Positions 54,203 through 62,141 of a stretch of 64,000 nucleotides of DNA are shown piece after piece. The stretch is from an uncultured Eubacteriales bacterium (GTDB taxonomy: Bacteria; Bacillota; Clostridia; Peptostreptococcales; Anaerovoracaceae). Every line of letters starts with the position of its first letter. Positions within the stretch are counted from its first letter, which is position 1. The notes beneath the pieces are model-generated. The model saw only the letters and a program-made list of their open reading frames with translations, searched no databases and was not told the origin of the DNA. The translations under genes and the position numbers were made by a program. The stretch covers positions 62,001 through 126,000 of the forward strand of contig CASDYG010000002.1 of the NCBI GenBank assembly GCA_949285555.1. Reading direction: 5' to 3'.

Positions 54203-54239
54203 AAAAATAGTATTGCGACTAGAGGCTAATCGCAATACT
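54203..54239 (-). terminator. Rho-independent terminator after the PglE-like gene
   Basis: Perfect 10-base-pair stem (AGTATTGCGA at 54209-54218 with TCGCAATACT at 54230-54239), 11-base loop, followed on the minus strand by ATTTTT (54208-54203). It starts 9 bases beyond the aminotransferase stop. Confidence 0.8.
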
Positions 54240-54247
54240 ACAGTATT

Positions 54248-55459
54248 TTATTTTAATAACTTCATCTCTTCCAATATTTCCTTCAAATTATCTATTACAT
54301 ACTCAACCTCTTCATCCGTAAGCAGTGTATGAAGCGGAAGTGTTATGGCATTTTCATATAATTTAAAGGCATTTGGATAATCTTTTATATCAAAACCTAA
54401 ATTCTTATAGGCAGTTAAAAGAGGTAATGGCTTGTAATGAACATTAGCTGCTATCTCCCTTTCCGCCAGTTTAATGATGATTTGATTCCTTTCTTCTACG
54501 CTGGCATTTGGAATACGTAGCATATATAAATGACAGCTGGATTTATTTCCATCTTCAAAATGCTTTATCGGCTTAAGCCCAAGCTTTTTGAACTCGTCAT
54601 CGTATTTTTTAACAATAGCATATCGACGTTCTAAAAGGCCATCATATCGCTCTAGCTGCGCCAGACCTATGGCGGCAAATATATCCGTCATATTACACTT
54701 ATATGCAGGATACAAAATATCGTATTCCCATGAGCCAAGCTGAGTTTTAGCCAGCGCATCCTTACTCTGACCGTGTAAAGACGCCAGCATATATTGATTA
54801 TAAAGCCAATTATCATCCACACCTTCAATAGGCTTCCAGACGATAGCACCACCTTCCACAGTAGTAAAGTTTTTTACTGCATGAAAGCTAAAGGATGTAA
54901 AATCACCAAAGCATCCACTCTTAGCTCCATCTCTTTCAGCACCAAGTCCATGAGCTGAATCCGATAAAATCGTTATTCTACCAATAGCCCTCTGAAGTTC
55001 ATTGGAAGGATTAAAAATATCCTTTTTCTCCTCTACTACTTCACGAAGCTTATTATAGTCACATAGCCTTCCACCCAAATCTACAGGTATTATTACCTTT
55101 GTATTTTCAGTAATTGCTTCCCCTAAAGCATCATAATCCATTTCAACATTATCCTTTTGAGAATCTACCATAACAATTTTTGCACCTACGTGATCTATTA
55201 CAGAGGCAGAGGCCGTATATGTATATGCTGGTACTATTACCTCATCCCCTTTTCCAACCCCCAAAATTCTAAAGGTAAGCTCCATGGCTGCTGTAGCAGA
55301 GTTTAGGCAAACCGCCTTATTCACACCTATATATTCAGCCAGTCTTTTTTCTAGCTCCTTTGTTCTTGGGCCTGTGGTGATCCAGCCTGATTTTAATGCT
55401 TCACTTACATATTCTATTTCCTTTTCAGTAATATCTGGTGGTGAAAATGGAATCCTCAA
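54248..55459 (-). CDS. DegT/DnrJ/EryC1 aminotransferase, PglE/ArnB-like
   Basis: 403 residues. PLP lysine Lys196 in SFHAVKNFTTVEGGA and cofactor motif LSDSAHGLGAE; the FHAxK context is the 4-keto-sugar aminotransferase (VioA/ArnB/PglE) type. It should aminate UDP-4-keto-6-deoxy-GlcNAc made by the dehydratase encoded just upstream. Translation begins at TTG (55459) with AGGAGG 8 bases upstream. The 115-base gap before it (55460-55574) contains only that ribosome binding site and no terminator I can see, so it is read through from the dehydratase gene. Confidence 0.85.
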   Translation of the reverse strand: MRIPFSPPDITEKEIEYVSEALKSGWITTGPRTKELEKRLAEYIGVNKAVCLNSATAAMELTFRILGVGKGDEVIVPAYTYTASASVIDHVGAKIVMVDSQKDNVEMDYDALGEAITENTKVIIPVDLGGRLCDYNKLREVVEEKKDIFNPSNELQRAIGRITILSDSAHGLGAERDGAKSGCFGDFTSFSFHAVKNFTTVEGGAIVWKPIEGVDDNWLYNQYMLASLHGQSKDALAKTQLGSWEYDILYPAYKCNMTDIFAAIGLAQLERYDGLLERRYAIVKKYDDEFKKLGLKPIKHFEDGNKSSCHLYMLRIPNASVEERNQIIIKLAEREIAANVHYKPLPLLTAYKNLGFDIKDYPNAFKLYENAITLPLHTLLTDEEVEYVIDNLKEILEEMKLLK

Positions 55460-55574
55460 TATAACTACCTCCTAATATTTATATCTTCCAATATACAAAG
55501 CAAAATCCATTTTGGGATTAGCTTTTATGGAAATTCATCTCGTTATTTGTTTAAAATAACCACCTTCTCAGGCA

Positions 55575-57437
55575 TCATTTATTGTAATGGTAAGTTGGTA
55601 CAATATCCTTGACTGCCTCCTTAATATTTTCCTTCTCACCATAAGCCACTCTATACAGTCGCTTGAGCTTAGCCTCAAACTCTGCCTCATCAAATTCTAG
55701 TGGCTTTCCAATATATATTTGGTCATTATCCGTCTTTTGCAGGCCTTCCTCATCCATGAGAAGCTCTTCATAAAGCTTTTCACCAGGTCTTAAGCCCGTA
55801 AAAACAATCTCCATATCTACTCCAAGCTCATGTCCGGAAAGCTTGATCATATTTTTTGCTAAATCCAGAATTTTAACAGGCTCTCCCATATCAAGTACAA
55901 ATATTTCTCCGCCTGCCGCATTTACACCGGCACGAAGTACCAATGACACTGCCTCTGGAATGGTCATAAAATACCGTATTATCTCAGGGTGTGTAACAGT
56001 AACAGGGCCACCTTCCAAAATTTGCCTCTTAAAGTATGGAATCACGCTTCCGTTGCTACCCAAGACATTACCAAATCTTACCGCCACAAAGCTGGTCTTA
56101 GAGCGATTATTATAATACTGAATAATCATCTCGCATATTCTTTTTGTAGCGCCCATTACATTCGTAGGATTAACAGCCTTATCTGTAGAAATAAGCACTA
56201 ATTTTTGTGCTTCATATCGATCTGCCGCCCTGCAAAGCTCAATAGTGCCGAAAACATTGTTTTTTACTGCCTCTCTAGGGCTATCTTCCATAAGAGGTAC
56301 ATGCTTATGTGCTGCAGCATGATAAATAATGTCCGGTCTATAGGTTTGAAAAACATTTTCAAGTCTGCTTCTGTTTCTTATTGATCCGACAAGCGTTACG
56401 ATGTTAAGCTTTGGATATTTATTTTCAAGCTCCCTTTGTATATCGTAAAGACTGTTTTCATATATATCAAACATAATAAGGGTACGCGGAAAATTAGCAG
56501 CTATCTGTCTGGAAAGCTCACTTCCAATACTTCCACCAGCACCAGTAACAAGTACAGTCTTCTCTGCAACATATTCTCCAAGCAGGTGGGAGCTTATGTT
56601 AATAGGATCCCTTCCCAGCAGATCTTCTATTTCAATTTCCTTAAGCTTGGCAATTTCCACCTCACCTGTAACAAGCTGATACATGCCCGGTAAAATTTTA
56701 AGCTTACAGTCGGTTTTATTACATTCTTCAATAATAGGCTTTATTGTAGATTTCTTTGCACTTGGAATGGCGATTATAATTTCATGAATATTGTATTTTT
56801 GAGCGAAATTTACAATTTCTTCCCTGCCTCCAACGACCTTAATGCCTTGTATGTAAAGTCCCTTTTTATCCGGATTATCATCTATGAAGCATCTAACCTT
56901 AGCATCTAGATGATCGCTCATTTCAAACTCTCTTGCCACCAGGTTACCTGCATCACCTGCACCAATAATCATGATATTTTTCATTTCACTACTGAACCTT
57001 GCACCTCTATATACGGTGCGAATAGCCCTATATGAAAAGCGAGTAAAAAATGTCAAAATCATTAAAAAAGTAAAATAAAGCGGAAAATATGATCTGAAAA
57101 TTGGTACAGCCAGACCGAAGTAATACACAAAATTTACGGCTGTAGAGATGAATGATGCCATGATTATATATACTATTTCCTTGGAGCTAGCATACCTCCA
57201 TATACTTCCATATAGGCGACAAAAATATATTATTGCTATTGTAACCAATGTATTGAAGATAGCAAAATTAAAAATTGAATTAAAATAAACATGCGGAACA
57301 GCTTCAATACCACCGCTGAACCTGGCCATCATCGAAAATACTGAACTTACATTGATTACTATCACATCTAAAATCAGAAGAATGATCTTAAATAAATTAG
57401 AACTATCCCATCTATTAAGTAATATTTTTTTATTCAT
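55575..57437 (-). CDS. UDP-N-acetylglucosamine 4,6-dehydratase, membrane-anchored (PglF/CapD type)
   Basis: 620 residues. Four N-terminal membrane segments (about 15-135), a CoA-binding-like Rossmann domain with MIIGAGDAGN near 156-165, and the SDR dehydratase domain with TGAGGSIGSE at 298-307. The active site reads STDKAVNPTNVMGATKR (417-433): Met428 sits where SDRs have catalytic Tyr, as in PglF and FlaA1-related inverting or retaining dehydratases. It should convert UDP-GlcNAc to the 4-keto-6-deoxy sugar for the adjacent aminotransferase. Strong promoter directly upstream. Confidence 0.92.
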   Translation of the reverse strand: MNKKILLNRWDSSNLFKIILLILDVIVINVSSVFSMMARFSGGIEAVPHVYFNSIFNFAIFNTLVTIAIIYFCRLYGSIWRYASSKEIVYIIMASFISTAVNFVYYFGLAVPIFRSYFPLYFTFLMILTFFTRFSYRAIRTVYRGARFSSEMKNIMIIGAGDAGNLVAREFEMSDHLDAKVRCFIDDNPDKKGLYIQGIKVVGGREEIVNFAQKYNIHEIIIAIPSAKKSTIKPIIEECNKTDCKLKILPGMYQLVTGEVEIAKLKEIEIEDLLGRDPINISSHLLGEYVAEKTVLVTGAGGSIGSELSRQIAANFPRTLIMFDIYENSLYDIQRELENKYPKLNIVTLVGSIRNRSRLENVFQTYRPDIIYHAAAHKHVPLMEDSPREAVKNNVFGTIELCRAADRYEAQKLVLISTDKAVNPTNVMGATKRICEMIIQYYNNRSKTSFVAVRFGNVLGSNGSVIPYFKRQILEGGPVTVTHPEIIRYFMTIPEAVSLVLRAGVNAAGGEIFVLDMGEPVKILDLAKNMIKLSGHELGVDMEIVFTGLRPGEKLYEELLMDEEGLQKTDNDQIYIGKPLEFDEAEFEAKLKRLYRVAYGEKENIKEAVKDIVPTYHYNK

Positions 57438-57460
57438 AATATACTCCTAAGCCATAGAAA

Positions 57461-57489
57461 ATTATACCATATTAAGCTTTTTCTAACAA
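57461..57489 (-). promoter_or_regulatory. Promoter of the dehydratase-aminotransferase unit
   Basis: Minus-strand TTGTTA (57489-57484), 17-base spacer, TGG-TATAAT with extended -10 (57466-57461), 24 bases before the ATG. Forms the upstream edge of the polysaccharide locus. Confidence 0.7.
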
Positions 57490-57512
57490 TATATTAGTGC
57501 GAATACTACACA

Positions 57513-57541
57513 AATAAAAAGGCATAGCAATACGCTATGCC
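57513..57541 (-). terminator. Rho-independent terminator after sstT
   Basis: Perfect 8-base-pair stem GGCATAGC/GCTATGCC (57521-57528, 57534-57541), 5-base loop, followed on the minus strand by TTTTTATTT. Located 41 bases beyond the sstT stop. Confidence 0.85.
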
Positions 57542-57581
57542 CCAATACATTTAATATATTATCCTTGAATAATCATCTAGC

Positions 57582-58796
57582 TTATTTTTTTGAAATCATC
57601 TTACTCCTTATATCTGCAGTAGCAGTAAAGAGTACATCTGTAGATGAATTTAGAGCGGTTTCACAGGAATCCTGTATAACACCAATGATAAAGCCTACTC
57701 CTACAACCTGCATTGCCACATCATTGGAGATTCCAAATAAAGAGCAAGCCAGTGGAATTAATAATAATGAGCCTCCTGCCACACCTGAAGCACCACATGC
57801 ACTTATAGCAGAAAGAACACATAGTATTAGAGCAGTAGGAATATCTACAGATACACCAAGGGAGTTTGTTGCAGCAAGTGCCAATATTGAAATTGTAACC
57901 GCAGCACCACCCATGTTTATAGTAGCTCCAAGCGGTATGGATATGGCATATGTATCCTCATTTAGATTAAGCTTTCTGCAAAGCTCCATATTTACCGGAA
58001 TGTTAGCTGCTGAGCTTCTGGTGAAAAATGCTGTAACACCACTTTCTCTCAGGCATCTAAATACCAGTGGAAATGGATTTTGTTTTGTCATTACAAAAAC
58101 TATGATAGGATTTATAACAAGTGCCACAACAAACATAGTTCCAACGAGAAGTATAATGAGCTTGCCATATCCTAAAAGTGCATCAAGACCGCTGCTTGCA
58201 ATAGCATTAAACACCAGACCCATAACACCAAATGGAGCCAGACTAATCACCCATTTTACTACGGACGAAATAGCCACTGCTACATCGTCTATAATCTGTT
58301 TTGTACCTTCTGCGCTATGCCTTAGAGCAATTCCTAAAAGTATAGCCCATGTTAAGATTCCAATATAATTTGCATTCATAAGAGCATCTATAGGATTAGA
58401 TACAATTTGGAATACGAGATTTTTTAATACTTCTACAATTCCCCCCGGAGGAGCAATATCCTCAGCCCCTGTAGCAAGCTTTATTTGAATTGGAAAAATA
58501 AAACTTGAAATTACGGCACATGTGCCTGCTGCAAAGGTTCCCAATAGATAAAGTCCCACTATGGTCTTCATATTAGTCCTCTGACCTTTTTTGTGTCTAG
58601 CTATTGCAGCCATAACCAGGAAAAATACCAATACCGGTGCTACGCTCTTAAGAGCCGATACGAAAAGGTCCCCCAGCACTGGAATAAATGATAATTGCTT
58701 TGGAAATGCCAAAGCTAAAATAATACCGATTATCAGTCCAACTATAATTCGCTTAACAAGACTGATTTCATCCCATTTTTTTAAAAGTTCCTTCAT
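57582..58796 (-). CDS. sstT: Sodium:serine/threonine symporter SstT
   Basis: 404-residue member of the dicarboxylate/amino-acid:cation symporter family with about eight membrane helices and two re-entrant hairpins. The serine-rich hairpin [12 protein letters not shown] near residue 255 and the [13 protein letters not shown] substrate/sodium region near 290 match SstT more closely than GltP or DctA, and the length is that of SstT. Monocistronic between a promoter at 58853-58881 and a terminator at 57513-57541. With the ThrE-like exporter in this window it gives both uptake and export of serine/threonine. Confidence 0.92.
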   Translation of the reverse strand: MKELLKKWDEISLVKRIIVGLIIGIILALAFPKQLSFIPVLGDLFVSALKSVAPVLVFFLVMAAIARHKKGQRTNMKTIVGLYLLGTFAAGTCAVISSFIFPIQIKLATGAEDIAPPGGIVEVLKNLVFQIVSNPIDALMNANYIGILTWAILLGIALRHSAEGTKQIIDDVAVAISSVVKWVISLAPFGVMGLVFNAIASSGLDALLGYGKLIILLVGTMFVVALVINPIIVFVMTKQNPFPLVFRCLRESGVTAFFTRSSAANIPVNMELCRKLNLNEDTYAISIPLGATINMGGAAVTISILALAATNSLGVSVDIPTALILCVLSAISACGASGVAGGSLLLIPLACSLFGISNDVAMQVVGVGFIIGVIQDSCETALNSSTDVLFTATADIRSKMISKK

Positions 58797-58852
58797 AAAT
58801 TACTCCATAAGTTCATAAAAAGTTTTGTTTAACATATACCAATTATTGGGTT

Positions 58853-58881
58853 ATTATACCACTTTATTGTGATAAAGTAAA
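58853..58881 (-). promoter_or_regulatory. sstT promoter with palindrome in the spacer
   Basis: Minus-strand TTTACT (58881-58876), 17-base spacer, TGG-TATAAT with extended -10 (58858-58853). An inverted repeat, ACTTTAT-TGTG-ATAAAGT on the plus strand (58861-58878), fills the spacer and touches the -35 box, a good place for a repressor site. No regulator is identified. Confidence 0.65.
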
Positions 58882-58912
58882 TATGAAAACGAAATTTTTT
58901 GAAAATTTAAAA

Positions 58913-58960
58913 TGAAAATAAAAAAGGAGGTTCAATTTTGCAATTACATTGATAACCTCC
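58913..58960 (-). terminator. Rho-independent terminator after the C39-like gene
   Basis: Minus-strand stem GGAGGTT (58960-58954) with AACCTCC (58932-58926) and an inner CAAT/ATTG pairing, followed by TTTTTTATTTT (58925 downward). It lies about 60 bases beyond the peptidase stop and 30 bases before the sstT promoter. Confidence 0.75.
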
Positions 58961-59020
58961 ATTTAAACTTTTATATAATCTTGATAACAGCTTTTAGACT
59001 ATCTTTTATTTTTCTTACTA

Positions 59021-60004
59021 TTATCTATCGGCTTCAAATCCCCATGCCGCCAGCATGGTCTCTTCCAGTTCCTCCCATTTCCAATGCTTTTTACTATTAG
59101 CTATTGAATTAGGGGCATTTATAATATATTTCCCGGACTTATCTTTTCCGACAATGGCCATAATATGACCTACTGCCGTAAATCTACCAGGCGTAAAAAC
59201 AGCTAAAATCGGATCGCCATTTTTTATTGCACGATCTATTTCTTCCTTAGCAGGATAAATACCGTACGTATCGACACCATATTTTCTTGCCACATTCTCA
59301 AAGAAGGACCACTTGGTGCCCGCCTCCGATACCTCATCATTTTTCATGGCAAAATGCGCAAGTACATCTGGAGTAATGGTCTTATCGCTTTTTAAGCCAG
59401 ACAAGATCATTGCCATTGTAGACGGTCCACAGCCACTTACAGCAACATCTCCATCTAAAACTCCATCTTCATTTTCCACACCATAAGGATTGAAAGCCCA
59501 TCTTGGATCCCATTGTAAATACAGTGGATATTTTCGCTTAAGTGCATAAGATTCTTCGCCCTTATTCTTATCATTTAAGGAATAAAAGAATTCTCCTCCA
59601 AGCATTTTAGCTTTTAAATATGGAAGTATCTCTTCATTATTGAGCGCTCCTCTAACAATGGCAATATCAATTTTGTCTTTATGACGATAAATGTAATCCT
59701 TAATGCCAAACTTTCCCTTAAATTCCTTTATATGCTTATCTACATCCTCTTCGGTCAAAACCATAGGATATCTCGTATCGTGAGGCTTGAGTTTTTCCAC
59801 CTTCATCTGATAGGTCATATAGTCAATAAGCTTATACTTAGATTCTTTTGTATCAGCGTCTTTCCTGCCACTAAAAATCCAAAATATTGACGCCACTAAA
59901 ACAGCAGCAATCAGTATTATAGCCAAAGCGAGCAAAAATAAACGTCTTCGATATCTTCTTCTACTTCTTCTGTTAAAGCTTAAATTCGTTTTCCCACTAT
60001 GCAT
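59021..60004 (-). CDS. C39-like cysteine peptidase, membrane-anchored
   Basis: 327 residues. A very basic N-terminus (RRSRRRYRRR, residues 12-21), one membrane segment at about 23-45, then an extracellular part. The C-terminal half is a Peptidase_C39_2-type domain: Cys192 in SGCGPSTMAM, His280 in AVGHIMAIVG and Asn296 in IINAPNS form a plausible catalytic set. Target unknown; related domains are often found in cell-wall or secreted proteins. It is the last gene of the yicC-gmk-rpoZ unit, 41 bases after rpoZ, where coaBC/priA are more usual. AGGAGGA ribosome binding site. Confidence 0.78.
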   Translation of the reverse strand: MHSGKTNLSFNRRSRRRYRRRLFLLALAIILIAAVLVASIFWIFSGRKDADTKESKYKLIDYMTYQMKVEKLKPHDTRYPMVLTEEDVDKHIKEFKGKFGIKDYIYRHKDKIDIAIVRGALNNEEILPYLKAKMLGGEFFYSLNDKNKGEESYALKRKYPLYLQWDPRWAFNPYGVENEDGVLDGDVAVSGCGPSTMAMILSGLKSDKTITPDVLAHFAMKNDEVSEAGTKWSFFENVARKYGVDTYGIYPAKEEIDRAIKNGDPILAVFTPGRFTAVGHIMAIVGKDKSGKYIINAPNSIANSKKHWKWEELEETMLAAWGFEADR

Positions 60005-60045
60005 AAATCCTCCTGCAATAGCAGTAGCTATCGTCTTTCGCAGTA

Positions 60046-60240
60046 CTATCTTTTATATGTAATAACATCCTCCATGATTTCATGAGCCGCAATAGTAACC
60101 GTCTTGGCATCGTCGCTGCACGAATCTGTGAGTACTGGCTTTCCAGCTACAATATCTCTGGCTCTTTTTGCTGCGAGCACAACTAAAGTATATCTGCTAT
60201 CAGCCTTATCTCTAAGCTTATTTACAGATGGATATAACAT
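60046..60240 (-). CDS. rpoZ: RNA polymerase omega subunit RpoZ
   Basis: 64 residues, short as in other Firmicutes. MLYPSVNKL at the start and the conserved YTLVVLAAKRARDI helix at 17-30 identify omega, which binds the beta-prime C-terminus and helps assemble RNA polymerase. AGGAGGGGAAG ribosome binding site. Downstream of gmk, the standard gmk-rpoZ pair, with a 132-base gap. Confidence 0.95.
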   Translation of the reverse strand: MLYPSVNKLRDKADSRYTLVVLAAKRARDIVAGKPVLTDSCSDDAKTVTIAAHEIMEDVITYKR

Positions 60241-60305
60241 ACACTTCCCCTCCTAATCAATTCACATATAATATAGTTAAGTTAATATTTTTAATATTTT
60301 AACTT

Positions 60306-60327
60306 GTTGCTCTTTTGTTGCTCTTTT
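60306..60327. repeat. Perfect tandem duplication of an 11-base unit between gmk and rpoZ
   Basis: GTTGCTCTTTT occurs twice in tandem on the plus strand. The 132-base gap (60241-60372) that holds it has no gene and no clear terminator or promoter. Probable slippage product. Confidence 0.7.
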
Positions 60328-60372
60328 CGCATTTAGCAAAAACTCTTGTTTACGCTTTTAACTTAAAATGGT

Positions 60373-60987
60373 TTACTTATAAAAATTTATGATTTCTTTA
60401 GCTAAATCTGGATATATTTTACTATCGTAGGCATCTATAATACTTGTCAGCTTGGCAACAGCTTCATCTAAGTCATCATTTACAATGTAATAATCATAAT
60501 GTAAAATCTGACTTATTTCATCCACGCTTTTACTAATACGCTTTTTAATTTGCTCTTCTGTTTCTGTAGCTCTACCACAAATTCTGTTTTTAAGCTCATC
60601 TATACTAGGTGGCAATATAAATATTAATATGCTTTCACTCATTTCCTGCTTCACCTGAAGCGCACCTTGTACATCTATTTCCAGCAGTACATTTCTGCCC
60701 TTGCTAAGACTTTCCTCTACCTTTGCTCTAGGCGTTCCATAATAGTTATCAAATACCTGTGCAAACTCAAGGAATCCACCTTTCTCCCACAGACTTTTAA
60801 AGCTTTCTTTATCCACAAAATAATAGTCTCTGCCATCTATCTCTCCCTTTCTAGGAGTTCTGGTTGTCATTGAAACCGAAAGCTCTATATCTCTCTTTTG
60901 AAGCAGTCTGCGGCACAATGTGCCCTTACCTGTAGCTGACGGGCCGGAGATAACATATAGCCTACCTTTACTGTCAAATTTTTCCAT
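60373..60987 (-). CDS. gmk: Guanylate kinase
   Basis: Phosphorylates GMP to GDP. The P-loop GPSATGKGTL is at residues 15-24; the GMP-binding segment STRTPRKGEIDGRDYYFV (SMTTRTPRKGE) follows near 40-57, and LEIDVQGALQVK near 103. The length of 204 residues is normal. The ribosome binding site is weak (GGAT). It follows yicC by 30 bases; the small remA gene that often separates them in Firmicutes is absent. Confidence 0.96.
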   Translation of the reverse strand: MEKFDSKGRLYVISGPSATGKGTLCRRLLQKRDIELSVSMTTRTPRKGEIDGRDYYFVDKESFKSLWEKGGFLEFAQVFDNYYGTPRAKVEESLSKGRNVLLEIDVQGALQVKQEMSESILIFILPPSIDELKNRICGRATETEEQIKKRISKSVDEISQILHYDYYIVNDDLDEAVAKLTSIIDAYDSKIYPDLAKEIINFYK

Positions 60988-61017
60988 ATTTAATCCAATA
61001 AATCCTTCTATAATAAA

Positions 61018-61947
61018 TTATTGAATGTTTAAAGATTGCTCTCGCATCTTCTCTACCTCTGCCTTACACATTATCACATGAGTCTTGATATCTGAACTAG
61101 TAGCCTTAGAGCCCATTGTATTAAGCTCACGATTCATTTCTTGCAGGATGAATCCCATCTTTTTTCCCTTTACATCTTCCGTAGAAGTGCAAAGCTGCTT
61201 CATCTGAGAAATATGAGATTGAAGTCTTACTACCTCTTCAGTAATATCCACCTTATCGGCAAAAATCGCTAATTCAGCAGCCAATCTGTGAGACTTTATA
61301 TAATCTGCTACAATATCGTAGTTTTCACCAAGTGAACACTTTATTCTTTCACTAAGTTTAGCTTCATAATCAGCCACCATTGTTTTGGCAAGCTCTTCTA
61401 TCTTTTCACTTGCTTCCTTAATAGTGACAAGCCTCTTTAAAAAGTCTTCGCAAAGTACATCCCCTTCTTTACGTTCCATCTGTATAAGCTTATCTGTAGC
61501 TTCTACAAGTGCAGGCTCTATAAGGTCGCTATATAGGTGCTGCATGGTATCATCATCTATCATATCCTTAGTCTCTATCACATTATAAAGACGAGCTAAA
61601 GCTACTAAATCAATGCTGTCTGTGGTGCAAGAAGTGACATCATCTTTACTTATTTTATCTAGGTCGTTTTTTATATTTGTAAATTTTAAATAAGCTGCTT
61701 TTAACTTTGCTTCATCAAGGCTGATTTGTTCCTCTCCCATATTTTTTAAATAAATATGCACATTAACACTGCCCCTGTGAAGTCTACCTTTTAAATAATT
61801 TCTAATATTTGATTCAACTGGATAAATAAGGCTTGGTATATGCATATATAGCTCCAATCCTTTGTTGTTCACAGATCTAAGCTCTACCTTAAGCTCCCAG
61901 TCATCGTCACTAATAAGAGCGCGTCCATAGCCTGTCATACTTTGCAT
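61018..61947 (-). CDS. YicC family endoribonuclease
   Basis: 309 residues, YicC/YloC family. N-terminal MQSMTGYGRA and the RSVNNKGLE motif near 27-35 plus the C-terminal DUF1732 with GFILQEMNRELNTMGSKA near 274-291 are the family hallmarks. E. coli YicC is a Mg-dependent endoribonuclease implicated in small-RNA decay. First gene of the yicC-gmk-rpoZ unit, with a good promoter and a GAGGTGAA ribosome binding site. Confidence 0.93.
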   Translation of the reverse strand: MQSMTGYGRALISDDDWELKVELRSVNNKGLELYMHIPSLIYPVESNIRNYLKGRLHRGSVNVHIYLKNMGEEQISLDEAKLKAAYLKFTNIKNDLDKISKDDVTSCTTDSIDLVALARLYNVIETKDMIDDDTMQHLYSDLIEPALVEATDKLIQMERKEGDVLCEDFLKRLVTIKEASEKIEELAKTMVADYEAKLSERIKCSLGENYDIVADYIKSHRLAAELAIFADKVDITEEVVRLQSHISQMKQLCTSTEDVKGKKMGFILQEMNRELNTMGSKATSSDIKTHVIMCKAEVEKMREQSLNIQ

Positions 61948-61968
61948 CTTTCACCTCATTGATATTTA

Positions 61969-61997
61969 ATTCTAACATAATTTAATACATTTTTCCA
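61969..61997 (-). promoter_or_regulatory. Promoter of the yicC-gmk-rpoZ unit
   Basis: Minus-strand TGGAAA (61997-61992), 17-base spacer, TAGAAT (61974-61969), 22 bases before the yicC ATG. The same -35 hexamer occurs at the nhaC promoter. Confidence 0.55.
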
Positions 61998-62062
61998 TAT
62001 CGCATACTGTTTTCTCTTGCAGTTTTACCTAAACTTAACTGAATATGCATATTTTTTTAAAG

Positions 62063-62090
62063 AAAAAACTCCCCTCAAACTAGAGGGGAG
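62063..62090 (-). terminator. Rho-independent terminator after nhaC
   Basis: Perfect GC-rich 8-base-pair stem CTCCCCTC/GAGGGGAG (62069-62076, 62083-62090), 6-base loop, followed on the minus strand by TTTTTT (62068-62063). Located 51 bases beyond the nhaC stop. Confidence 0.9.
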
Positions 62091-62141
62091 AAATTCTTCA
62101 GGTTGTTCAATTTGGACTAAGTATCCATTCACAGTTAAAGA

